A stretch of 34,965 nt of DNA, taken from NCBI GenBank assembly GCA_028823955.1, contig JAPPFE010000047.1, forward strand, positions 1 through 34,965. The letters are read 5' to 3'. The notes below the pieces were generated by a model that was not told the origin of the DNA, searched no databases, and worked only from the letters and a program-made list of their open reading frames with translations. This DNA is from Candidatus Dadabacteria bacterium. GTDB taxonomy: Bacteria > Desulfobacterota_D > UBA1144 > Nemesobacterales > Nemesobacteraceae. The translations under genes and the position numbers were made by a program. Positions within the stretch are counted from its first letter, which is position 1, and each line of letters begins with the position of its first letter. This document shows positions 24,352 to 32,300 of the stretch, one piece after another.

Positions 24352-25338
24352 ATGACAGAACAACAAGAACGCAGGGAACGCACCTATCCCCCACCTTTCC
24401 CGGACGGGTGGTACAGGGTGGCGAATTCGAAAGACATTAAACCTGGAGAGGTAAGGCACATTCAATGCCTGGGGGAGGAGATTGCTCTTTTCCGCAGCGA
24501 CACTGGCCGAATAGCAGCGCTTGAGGCTTTCTGCCCCCACATGGGAGCCAATCTGGCCTATGGTGAAGTCAAGGGAGACCGGCTTCAGTGTCCTTTTCAC
24601 GGCTGGCAACTCGATGGAAACGGAAGGGTTTGCCAACCTCGTATTTCCGAATCTTTCGTTCAAAAACGCTGGGAAGCAATCGAGTATTACGGGATGATCT
24701 TGATTTATCATTCCGCAAGCGGCAAATCGCCGCCGTACCAATTACCGTCTCAGGAGAAGATCGATAGTGGGCAGCAGGTTTATCGCGGCCATCACAACGC
24801 AGGCGAAGAAGAAATCCATATCATTGAGTTTGCCGAGAACACTGTCGACTTCACTCATTTCTCCACTGTGCACGGAACTATGTGTATTCCCTGGACTCAA
24901 ATTAAGCTGCCCTGGATAAAGATTCGGCATAAGCCCGGCTGGTCCTCTGACAAGTACCTCGCATATTTTAAAGACGAGGCAACGCTTGAGATAAGAGGCA
25001 AGATTTACGAGAACACCAGATGCTCGGCGCTGCTTACTTTTTTCGGGCCGGGGAGCGTGGTGAGGTTTGAACTTGATATACCGAAGATTGGCGAAATAAC
25101 GATATTCCAGACTTTCACCCCTGTTGAAGCACTGAAGCAACGGATAGCCCTCCGATGGTTTGCTCCCCGCAAGGCCCCTGGGATACTGGTTTCCTCTGTG
25201 GTTGGGAGCTGGTTTTCACAGTTAAAAGAAGATCTAGGGATACTAAAAAGGAAAATCTACCAGAAGGTCCCTTTGCAAGCTAAAAGCGAAGGCCTCTTGT
25301 TAGAGGATATGCGAAGGTGGTATCAGCAATTTTACTAA
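24352..25338 (+). CDS. Rieske non-heme iron oxygenase, cholesterol 7-desaturase/SdmA-like (second)
   Basis: This 328-residue protein has Rieske ligands in CPHMGANLAYG (C61, H63) and CPFHGWQLDG (C80, H83), and the iron site ENTVDFTHFSTVHGT with the same E-N-x2-D-x2-H-x4-H spacing as the first Rieske protein. FPDGWYRVANSKDI at the start and the HIIEFAENTVD segment place it in the DAF-36/Neverland group. The two proteins are clearly homologous but far from identical, so they probably act on different positions or steps. No ribosome site is evident: the sequence just before the ATG is the terminator T-run. Expression therefore depends on passing the terminator or on an unseen promoter. The following 146 bp holds no gene. 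Confidence 0.87.
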   Translation: MTEQQERRERTYPPPFPDGWYRVANSKDIKPGEVRHIQCLGEEIALFRSDTGRIAALEAFCPHMGANLAYGEVKGDRLQCPFHGWQLDGNGRVCQPRISESFVQKRWEAIEYYGMILIYHSASGKSPPYQLPSQEKIDSGQQVYRGHHNAGEEEIHIIEFAENTVDFTHFSTVHGTMCIPWTQIKLPWIKIRHKPGWSSDKYLAYFKDEATLEIRGKIYENTRCSALLTFFGPGSVVRFELDIPKIGEITIFQTFTPVEALKQRIALRWFAPRKAPGILVSSVVGSWFSQLKEDLGILKRKIYQKVPLQAKSEGLLLEDMRRWYQQFY

Positions 25339-25484
25339 GTATTTTCCCACGGCCATTGCGGTTTTTCCACCTAGACCCCCACATTCCCTTGCTCGGCAAT
25401 GCGGAATTTTGGCTTTTCGTTCGGTTTCATCGCAGGTAAGGGTATATCTTAGGAAATTAATAAGCTGCGCGTCTTGCAATTTCT

Positions 25485-26340
25485 TTAAGCATCTGCCTGA
25501 AAATAATCCAGTGAATACTGAAGCCACGCCTGACCGGGCAATCTCATTTCCGCTCTCAGGCTTAGCAGCCGATTCTCTTCATACGCCTCAACACGCCAGA
25601 AATCCAGAGAGTCGCCCTAGCGCAAGTCGGTCGGGTGCCGCACGCCGATCTGGCGGGCATACTCCTGCATCAGCTCGCCGTAGGTAACCTAGTCGGGACC
25701 GGCGATTTCAAAAACGGCGCTGTCTTTCAGTTCCAAGTCCAGACCGCAAATGAGGTAGGCTATTACGTCTCCAGTGGCGATGGGCTGGGTTAATGTTCTC
25801 ACCCAGCTCGGGGTGACCATAAGCGGCAGCCTGTCAACCAGGCTTCTCAGCAACTCAAAAGAAAGCGATCCCGAGCCGATTATGGTCGAAGCGCGAAATT
25901 CCAAGGTAAGGGGACCTTCTGAGGCCAGAATATCCCCTACTTCCCTGCGGCTCGCCAAGTGAGAAGAAAGTTCACCGTCTCCGAACAATCCTCCCAGATA
26001 AATGATTCGACGCACTCCATGTTGGCGAGCAACCCGGGCGAAATTACGGACCCCGATACGGTCCTGTTCCTCGAAGTTGTCCCCGGAGCCCATGGAATGG
26101 ACCATGTAGTAAGCCGTGTCCACCCCCTCAAGCGCGGTCTCAAGAGAATCCGGGTCAAGCACATCGCCGGCGATAATCCGGGTGTCGGGAGAGAAACGAC
26201 CGGCGAGATACCCGGGATTGCGGGCAAGGCAACGTACCCGCTCCCCCCTTCCCTCCAAAAACCGGAACCAGCCGTCCGCCGACGTAACCGCTTGCCCCAG
26301 TCACCAGTACGATCCGGTCTTTTTTCTTATCCTCAGACAT
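25485..26340 (-). pseudogene. Broken SDR-DUF2867 oxidoreductase gene
   Basis: The minus strand encodes the start of an NAD(P)-binding SDR protein (DRIVLVTGASGYVGGRL, then RVRCLARNPG, DVLDPDSLETALEGVDTAYY and YLGGLFGD). A one-base shift lies near the A5 run at 26257-26261: removing one base joins GRLVPV to LEGRGERVRCLAR. Two in-frame TAG codons follow at 25689-25691 and 25617-25619. Between them is YGELMQEYARQIGVRHPTDLR, and after the second GDSLDFWRVEAYEENRLLSL, part of the C-terminal DUF2867 domain. The intact family is near 480-500 residues; here about 200 central residues are missing. Frameshift, deletion and stops together make this a true pseudogene. Confidence 0.8.
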
Positions 26341-26437
26341 TAAGAACGAACCCAAATGCTGTAAAAATCTTTTTTGTTTTTTTGACGGAAAGGCAGACAG
26401 AGATTTTTCCGCCTCCCTCGTCTCGGACATAGAAAAA

Positions 26438-27106
26438 CTAGGAAAGCAGTTTCTGGATTCTCTTTATCCTCTCTTCTTCCGTTTCCTCTTCCTTCGGGCT
26501 TGGGGGAATTCCGTTTCCTCTTACCACGGCGGGCCTTTCGCCAACTTCGGCATGCCACCTAGTAAGATTCGGAAAAGCCCCGAGATCCAGTTCCGCCCAG
26601 TCGTAAGCGTTTATCCAGGGCCACGTGGCTATGTCGGCGATCGAATACTCTTTTGCAAGATACTCCACCTCAGAGAGTCTTTCGTCGAGTATCGAGTAGA
26701 GCCTTTTAGTCTCCTCGGTGTATCTCTTTATCGCATAGGGTATTTTTTCCGGGGCATACTTTAAAAAGACGTTCAACTGTCCCTGCATGGGCCCTACAGC
26801 CGACATCTGGAACATGAGCCACTGGATACACGTTGTTCTGCGACTGTCTCCGAGGGGCGGAAGAAAGCTTCGGAACTTGTCGGCAAGATATATGAGTATA
26901 GCTCCTGACTCAAAAACCGCAGTGCCGTCATCATTATCGACTATCGCGGGTATTTTCCCGTTCGGATTTATCTCGAGAAACCACGGCTTCTTGTGTTCAA
27001 ACTCAGAGAGGTTAAGCGCGTGAACCTTGTAGGCGGCTCCAAGTTCTTCAAGCATTATTGAAACCTTCTTGCCGTTCGGTGTGGCCGCCGTGTAAAGATC
27101 GATCAT
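26438..27106 (-). CDS. Glutathione S-transferase family protein (YfcG/YghU-like)
   Basis: This 222-residue protein has an N-terminal thioredoxin-like domain, [20 protein letters not shown], then [11 protein letters not shown] and the glutathione-binding [12 protein letters not shown]. An alpha-helical C-terminal domain includes [18 protein letters not shown] and the [10 protein letters not shown] region match the YfcG/YghU (Ure2p-like) group, which reduces disulfides or peroxides with glutathione. It ends in a charged tail ([18 protein letters not shown]). GAGG precedes the ATG. It lies 97 bp upstream of the SDR remnant on the same strand. Confidence 0.88.
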   Translation of the reverse strand: MIDLYTAATPNGKKVSIMLEELGAAYKVHALNLSEFEHKKPWFLEINPNGKIPAIVDNDDGTAVFESGAILIYLADKFRSFLPPLGDSRRTTCIQWLMFQMSAVGPMQGQLNVFLKYAPEKIPYAIKRYTEETKRLYSILDERLSEVEYLAKEYSIADIATWPWINAYDWAELDLGAFPNLTRWHAEVGERPAVVRGNGIPPSPKEEETEEERIKRIQKLLS

Positions 27107-27258
27107 TTTTTGCCTCGGTTTATATCGGGCCTTTAGTCAACTGACAATCCGAACCAAGAGCGTGAGCCGCATGCAAAAATTTTTAGGTTCCTCACCCTCT
27201 TTGTTCCCTGAACTGAGTTCCCTTTTTTTAGAAAACCTCATGAAAGATCTCTGCTAGA

Positions 27259-27294
27259 AACCTGTAGAGCTCTAGAGGTTGTTTGAGATAAAAT
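27259..27294 (+). promoter_or_regulatory. Palindromic operator and -10 box before the small barrel gene
   Basis: A 22-bp near-perfect dyad (27259-27280), centred on GAGCTC with arms AACCT and AGGTT and one mismatched pair, sits where the -35 box should be. It is followed by TAAAAT at 27289-27294. Such placement suggests a dimeric regulator that blocks or replaces sigma contact at -35. The ATG of the barrel gene is about 60 nt downstream. Confidence 0.5.
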
Positions 27295-27355
27295 AATACC
27301 ATCAAAATCGAGCAGTAACGACAACGGCGAAACAAGCAAGGAGGTTAAGAACGAA

Positions 27356-28225
27356 ATGGTAAAGGAAACTTTCTGGTCATCCGTATATGCCACACCACGG
27401 TGTTTTAATCAGTTGAGAGCCCGTTTGCGGTGGCTTGCCGCGGCTTTAATCCTGGCAACCTTTTGCTTCGCGTCGCAGCCCCAGACCGCAAATGCCGAGG
27501 GCATGGGTGGGTTTTACATCGGAGCGGCGCTCGGAGGAGAATACACCGACGTGGATTACAAGAAAATGGTAATTCACAATTTTCCCGACATGGAACCCAT
27601 GTCGAATTACGAAAGCGATAACGGCAAGGGTGGAATCGGCTCCATCAAGGCCATCTTGGGACATCGATGGAACCTCCCCGGCCAAACCTATTTTTCAGGC
27701 GAACTTGACTTCGCTTTTAACCTGAACAAAAAAGTAGACGGCAGGCTTGAAGGAGTTGATGACACTTCTTCGCCGGACGCTCCCGACGTGTTTTCTGGAG
27801 ACTGGGACCTGGAGAAGAACTACAGTGCGGGATTTAACGCGAAGCTGGGATTGTCGCCCGGGGAAGACATTCTGGGAAGCAGCGGTTCGATTTACCTGGT
27901 CGGAGGCGTTAAGTGGGCGGACTTCACGTTTGACGGTGCTTATGACGGCATGGTCGTTCTTCCCGACGGCACTACCGAGCGGATTGCAGGCGTGGACCGC
28001 AAGGAACTTAGCGCGTGGCCCTGGCTCGTGGGAGCCGGAGTAGAATTCGGAAGCGAGCAAAATCGTCTTGATCTGAGGGTCACCTACTCCAGGTATAAAT
28101 TCGATTCCAGCTCGGGAGACGGATTGACCACCTCGACTGCAAGGGTTGATCACGATTTTGAAATCAGCGAATGGGGAGTCTACGTCGGTTACACCTTCGC
28201 TACCGGATTCGGTCTGGGCATCTGA
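27356..28225 (+). CDS. Small outer-membrane beta-barrel protein (OmpW/opacity-like fold)
   Basis: This 289-residue protein has a signal peptide (RWLAAALILATFCFASQPQTA, cleavage after ANA at residue 47) and then GMGGFYIGAALGGEYT, a typical first strand of porin-like eight- to ten-stranded barrels. Alternating strands continue (YFSGELDFAFNL, LRVTYSRYKF) to the final WGVYVGYTFATGFGLGI. The terminal residues are hydrophobic rather than phenylalanine. AAGGAGG is 11 nt before the ATG. The palindrome at 27259-27280 suggests regulation. The function is unknown. Confidence 0.75.
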   Translation: MVKETFWSSVYATPRCFNQLRARLRWLAAALILATFCFASQPQTANAEGMGGFYIGAALGGEYTDVDYKKMVIHNFPDMEPMSNYESDNGKGGIGSIKAILGHRWNLPGQTYFSGELDFAFNLNKKVDGRLEGVDDTSSPDAPDVFSGDWDLEKNYSAGFNAKLGLSPGEDILGSSGSIYLVGGVKWADFTFDGAYDGMVVLPDGTTERIAGVDRKELSAWPWLVGAGVEFGSEQNRLDLRVTYSRYKFDSSSGDGLTTSTARVDHDFEISEWGVYVGYTFATGFGLGI

Positions 28226-28415
28226 GTTCCCGAATAACTTTCAACAGAGGCAGGATCCGGCGAAAAAGCGAGGTGCCGTATGTGCTTGGCCGATTTTGCC
28301 GCATACTCTTAATAATGGAATTTACCGAATGATTAACAGGAATCAATAGAAATTATGCCAGCCCCCGTTTACCGCTCTTAGCATAAAGAAAAAGTGATCA
28401 AACTATCTTTGTAAT

Positions 28416-28443
28416 TTGATAAAACCACCTCTTAGACTATACT
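28416..28443 (+). promoter_or_regulatory. Promoter of the luciferase-like oxidoreductase gene
   Basis: TTGATA (28416-28421) and TATACT (28438-28443) are 16 nt apart. The start site would be near 28450, about 50 nt before the ATG, with a strong AAGGAGGT site at 28489-28496. Confidence 0.65.
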
Positions 28444-28502
28444 TTTTGTCAATTTTTTTACAATTCCCAGTAAGTTAAAAATAACTTTAAGGAGGTATAA
28501 AT

Positions 28503-29528
28503 ATGAAATTCGGCATTGGTTATTACAGTCTTCAATCACCCTCTCACCATCCAAGATCACATAGCGACCTGTACAGCGAAATGCTGACTGAAGTGGAGAT
28601 GGCAGATCAGATGGGGTTTGACTCCGTATGGCTGACGGAGCATCACTTTCTGGACGATGGTTACTGTCCCTCAATGCTTATAGCCGCTTCGGCAATGGCC
28701 GCCAGGACTAAAAATATCCGTATAGGTACAGGTGTGTTGCTGATACCCCTTCATGACCCGATCCGAATAGCGGAAGATGCTTCCGTTGTTGATCTCATTT
28801 CCGGCGGAAGATTTATACTGGGACTGGGACTGGGTTACAGGAAAGAAGAGTTTGATGGATTTGGCAGGCAGTTAAAGGAGCGCAGGGGCAGGATTGAAGA
28901 AAGCCTTGAGATACTGAACAAGAGTTGGAGTGATGATCCTTTCAGTTTTGATGGAAAGTATTATCAGGTAGAGAATTTGAATGTAACTCCCAAACCCATT
29001 CAACAGCCAATACCAATATGGATCGGTGCTTTTACAGAACCCGCCATAAGGAGAGCAGCTCGGATTGGTGCTCCGCTTTACGTTCCGGCAATCGGCGTAA
29101 TACCGATTATCAAATACCTTTTTGACATGCATTCATCTTTCTTGAAGGAATATGGCAAAAACCCCGACGAAGTTGAAAAGCCACTTGTCAGAGAAATTTA
29201 TATTTCCAACAAAAAAGCCGATGATGCTTGGGAGGATATAAAAGAGCACGTCACTTATACGGCCAAGGGATATGCTTCATGGGGTTCAATGGTGGATGCT
29301 GAGGGCAACTTGCTGAGTGATCCGTCAGATCCGATCTTGTATGACCTTGCAAGGCAGCAGTCAATTATAGGAACCCCCGAAGAATGTGTTGAGACTATCA
29401 GAAAATACCAGGAAAGTTTATCTATAGACAACCTGATATGTAGATTTAAATTCCCGGGTATTTCGCATGAAGAAGCAGTAAGGTCAATGAAGTTGTTTGT
29501 GGATAAGGTGCTGCCTGAAGTAGGATAG
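28503..29528 (+). CDS. LLM-class flavin-dependent oxidoreductase (bacterial luciferase-like)
   Basis: This 341-residue TIM-barrel protein of the luciferase-like monooxygenase family has MKFGIGYYSLQ at the start, GFDSVWLTEHHFLDDG, the flavin-contact region IRIGTGVLLIPLHDPIRIAED and LISGGRFILGLGLGYRKEEF. The C-terminal SIIGTPEECVETIRKYQE is typical. These enzymes use reduced FMN or F420 to oxidise small organic molecules; the substrate is unknown. It has its own promoter and a perfect ribosome site and is not clearly part of an operon. Confidence 0.92.
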   Translation: MKFGIGYYSLQSPSHHPRSHSDLYSEMLTEVEMADQMGFDSVWLTEHHFLDDGYCPSMLIAASAMAARTKNIRIGTGVLLIPLHDPIRIAEDASVVDLISGGRFILGLGLGYRKEEFDGFGRQLKERRGRIEESLEILNKSWSDDPFSFDGKYYQVENLNVTPKPIQQPIPIWIGAFTEPAIRRAARIGAPLYVPAIGVIPIIKYLFDMHSSFLKEYGKNPDEVEKPLVREIYISNKKADDAWEDIKEHVTYTAKGYASWGSMVDAEGNLLSDPSDPILYDLARQQSIIGTPEECVETIRKYQESLSIDNLICRFKFPGISHEEAVRSMKLFVDKVLPEVG

Positions 29529-29580
29529 CTCGGCTATTTCTCAAACCATTTTTGCAACCATACCCACAGCGCGGGGTTCA

Positions 29581-30180
29581 TCAGGCCTGAATCTCGTCCG
29601 CTTTCCGAAGATGTTTCGCGTATTCGAGAATTTCCGGGAAAAACCGGTTGAAATGCTCGTTCATCTCGTCGTAGTGCGCCACGAGTTCCTGCTCGGACCC
29701 GGAAAGGGGATTTTTTCTCCTTACCCTTATCGACATCCCCTGGAATACGACGCCGAGCCCGGAAATGCTCCGGTACTTCTCTATCCAGCCGCCCTTGATA
29801 ATGGTGTTTATCCTAGCCGCTGCGGGCTCGGGGAAGATATCCGCCGCCCCGAGGATTATACCGTACGACCTGTCAAGAAAGTCCCTTAGGCTCTCATCCG
29901 AATACCTTTCCCAGTTAACGGCAAGCAGGTGGTCATAGAAGATGTCAAGAATAACCCTGCTCCAGCGCCGGCGCTCGGGACTTATAAGCCGGGCGCACTC
30001 CCTCGTTATCTCGTGAGAATCCGTCCAGGCGTCAATCCTGCGGTGCATCACTATCCCGCGTCTTATGCCCGGGGAATAGCGCTCCTCGGTGAGACGGCCC
30101 TTCACGAAATCGCCCAGGAAATTTCCTATCAGGCATTCCGGGTCATCCCCGGCAAGGCGGATATGGGCAAGGTAGTTCAT
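29581..30180 (-). CDS. acpH: Acyl carrier protein phosphodiesterase
   Basis: This 199-residue protein matches AcpH: MNYLAHIRLAGDDPECLIGN, then FLGDFVKGRL, the HD-like MHRRIDAWTDSH, and DIFYDHLLAVNWERYS. AcpH removes the 4'-phosphopantetheine group from holo-ACP. The family length is about 195 residues. The start lies 9 bp after the htpG stop, so it is probably co-transcribed and translationally coupled with htpG. Confidence 0.88.
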   Translation of the reverse strand: MNYLAHIRLAGDDPECLIGNFLGDFVKGRLTEERYSPGIRRGIVMHRRIDAWTDSHEITRECARLISPERRRWSRVILDIFYDHLLAVNWERYSDESLRDFLDRSYGIILGAADIFPEPAAARINTIIKGGWIEKYRSISGLGVVFQGMSIRVRRKNPLSGSEQELVAHYDEMNEHFNRFFPEILEYAKHLRKADEIQA

Positions 30181-30189
30181 CTGCGGGCA

Positions 30190-32040
30190 TCACCCGGAAC
30201 TCAGCCGCTCAAGCAGCTTGTTTATTCTTCCGACCATGCTTCCGGGGTTCTCCATGTACCCGGCGGCCAAAAGCGCGTTATCAAAAAGCTGCTCAACTAT
30301 GATCGCGGCGAATTCTGTGTCTTTTTCTCTCATGGAGGCAAGGTTCTTTATAAGCGCGTGGTCGCCGTTTATCTCAAGGCGGACAACGGAACGCATGTCG
30401 GCGCCCGCGCTTATGTTCCTCATGATCCTTTTCATCCCCTGGGTCATGGTGGAATCAGAGTTAAACGCGGCGGCGGGACTCTCAACGAGCCTCCGGCTCA
30501 TGCGCACGTCCCCTACCCTCTCGCCAAGCACTTCCTTCATCCAGCCGCAAAGCGATTTTTCCTCCTCGGAAGGACGCTCTGAAGAACTCTCTGGATCCTT
30601 ATCCGCAACTCCTACGTCAACGCTGTCGGCTGAAACAATCTTTTTTTCCTTGTACTCTCCGAGAGTTGACATCACGAATTCATCAATCGGCTCGTATATG
30701 AAAAGAACCTCAATATCCTCTGAGCGGAAAAACTCCATGTGGGGCCCGTTCGAAAGCGTGTCTCTTGCGGAACCGAACAGGTAATAGATCTCCTCCTGGC
30801 CTTTGCGCATCCCCGAGAGGTAATCTTCAAAGGAAACCAGTTCCTCTTCCCCCTTGCGCGAGGAAGAAAAGCGAAGCAGCCCCCGAAGCTGCTCTTTGTG
30901 CTCAAAATCCGAGGCCACTCCCTCTTTTATGAAAAGACCGAACCTGCCGTAGAAATCGCCGTAACTCTTGGGGTCGTCAGCCGAGTTCTGCTCAAGGAAC
31001 TTTATGAACCTTTTAGTGATGGCGGAATTAAGTTTCCTCACAAGGGAGCTGTCCTGCATGGTCTCTCTTGAGATGTTAAGAGGAATGTCGGCGCTGTCCA
31101 CCACGCCCTTAAGGAACCTCGCCCATTCGGGAAGAAGATTCTTGGGAGAGGCGTCTATAAGAACCCGCCTTGAGTAAAGACTCACTCCGGGGTCCATTCT
31201 CCCGAACCCCAGGCGCTCCATGTTGTCCTCCGGCACGAACAGAAGCACGTTCATGTCAATCGGGGCTTCAGAGGAGAAATGAAGCCTGTGTCTCGGTTCG
31301 TCAAAGGAGTTTGTCTGGAACCTGTAGAAGCCGCCGTACTCCTGATCTGTAATCTCGCTCCTGTTGCGAAGCCAGACGGCTTCGGTGGTATTTATCTGCT
31401 CGCCGTTTAGCTTAAGGGGGAAGGGAACAAACGCGGAGTATTTTCTGAGGATGTCCCCTATCACCTCCGGATCTGAGTACTCCCTTGCATCCTGCCTCAG
31501 AGACACTACGACTTTCGTTCCCCTTCTGTGCCCCTTTCCCTTTGTTATCTCGAACACTCCGTCCCCGCCGCTTCGCCAGATGAGATGCTCCGAATTCCTC
31601 CTGTAGCCGCGGGTCGCTACCTCAACCGAGTCGGCAACCATAAAGGAGCTGTAAAAGCCCACCCCGAACTGCCCGATCAGGTCTCCCCCTTCGGTCCCGC
31701 TTTTCTCCATCGCGTCAAGAAAGCTCCTTGAGCCCGAGCGGGCTATGGTTCCCAGGTTCTCAACGAGGTCCTTCCTGCTCATTCCGACGCCGTAGTCGGT
31801 AAAGGTGATCGTATTGTCCTCGCTCGAGGTAGATATTTCGATTTCAAGCGGGAGAGCCTCGTCGTATATCTCTTTTTCGGTAAGCTGTATGTACCTCAGC
31901 TTCTCTAGCGCGTCAGAAGCATTTGAAACGAGCTCCCTGATGAATATCTCCTTGTCCGTATAGAGGGAATTGATCACGATATCCATCAGCCTTCGCACTT
32001 CGGCCTGGAACTCGTGCTTTTCAGTTTTCTCCCTGGTCAT
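30190..32040 (-). CDS. htpG: Molecular chaperone HtpG (bacterial Hsp90)
   Basis: This 616-residue protein has the GHKL ATPase domain (EFQAEVRRLMDIVINSLYTD, IRELVSNASDALEKLRY, DYGVGMSRKDL, GTIARSGSRSF, GQFGVGFYSSFMVA), the middle domain with its catalytic arginine region (NISRETMQ) and the C-terminal dimerisation domain. HtpG folds and remodels proteins in the cytoplasm with ATP. GGAGG stands 6 nt before the ATG. An IS30 element begins only about 40 bp upstream, so the native promoter is probably separated from the gene. Confidence 0.97.
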   Translation of the reverse strand: MTREKTEKHEFQAEVRRLMDIVINSLYTDKEIFIRELVSNASDALEKLRYIQLTEKEIYDEALPLEIEISTSSEDNTITFTDYGVGMSRKDLVENLGTIARSGSRSFLDAMEKSGTEGGDLIGQFGVGFYSSFMVADSVEVATRGYRRNSEHLIWRSGGDGVFEITKGKGHRRGTKVVVSLRQDAREYSDPEVIGDILRKYSAFVPFPLKLNGEQINTTEAVWLRNRSEITDQEYGGFYRFQTNSFDEPRHRLHFSSEAPIDMNVLLFVPEDNMERLGFGRMDPGVSLYSRRVLIDASPKNLLPEWARFLKGVVDSADIPLNISRETMQDSSLVRKLNSAITKRFIKFLEQNSADDPKSYGDFYGRFGLFIKEGVASDFEHKEQLRGLLRFSSSRKGEEELVSFEDYLSGMRKGQEEIYYLFGSARDTLSNGPHMEFFRSEDIEVLFIYEPIDEFVMSTLGEYKEKKIVSADSVDVGVADKDPESSSERPSEEEKSLCGWMKEVLGERVGDVRMSRRLVESPAAAFNSDSTMTQGMKRIMRNISAGADMRSVVRLEINGDHALIKNLASMREKDTEFAAIIVEQLFDNALLAAGYMENPGSMVGRINKLLERLSSG

Positions 32041-32053
32041 CTAAACCTCCATT

Positions 32054-32071
32054 AAGCGGCAAATTCCGCTT
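32054..32071 (-). promoter_or_regulatory. Hairpin in the htpG leader
   Basis: AAGCGG and CCGCTT (32054-32059 with 32066-32071) form a 6-bp stem with a 6-nt loop. On the htpG transcript it ends 3 nt before the GGAGG ribosome site. It could influence translation, for example with temperature, but nothing in the sequence proves that. Confidence 0.4.
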
Positions 32072-32148
32072 GCACCACTTGAACTTTAAAGTGCAACACT
32101 AACTTCGATAATCTCTTTTCAGGGGAGTTTAGCACAGGGACCGACAGG

Positions 32149-32200
32149 GGACAATGCTCTTCGTAGCGAGGGCGAGCCCGAGCGAAGAAGAGCATTGTCC
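32149..32200. repeat. 14-bp perfect inverted repeat inside the IS30 element
   Basis: GGACAATGCTCTTC (32149-32162) and GAAGAGCATTGTCC (32187-32200) flank a 24-nt GC-rich loop. There is no T-run. It may end the transposase transcript or be a nested miniature element. Confidence 0.75.
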
Positions 32201-32300
32201 AGGAATTGCATTCTGTATTGCACTGCCCCCAAAACAGCACGCAACTCTCCCATAACTAAAAACCTCCCCTATCAACATATTCGGACTACAAATCCGAATT

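Noticed and set aside
19411-25691. TAG recoded as glutamine
   Set aside because: Three in-frame TAG codons sit where Gln would fit, but TAG is also the natural stop of several intact genes here (FAD oxidoreductase, RND pump, second STAS, IS110, first Rieske), and no suppressor tRNA with a CTA anticodon is visible.
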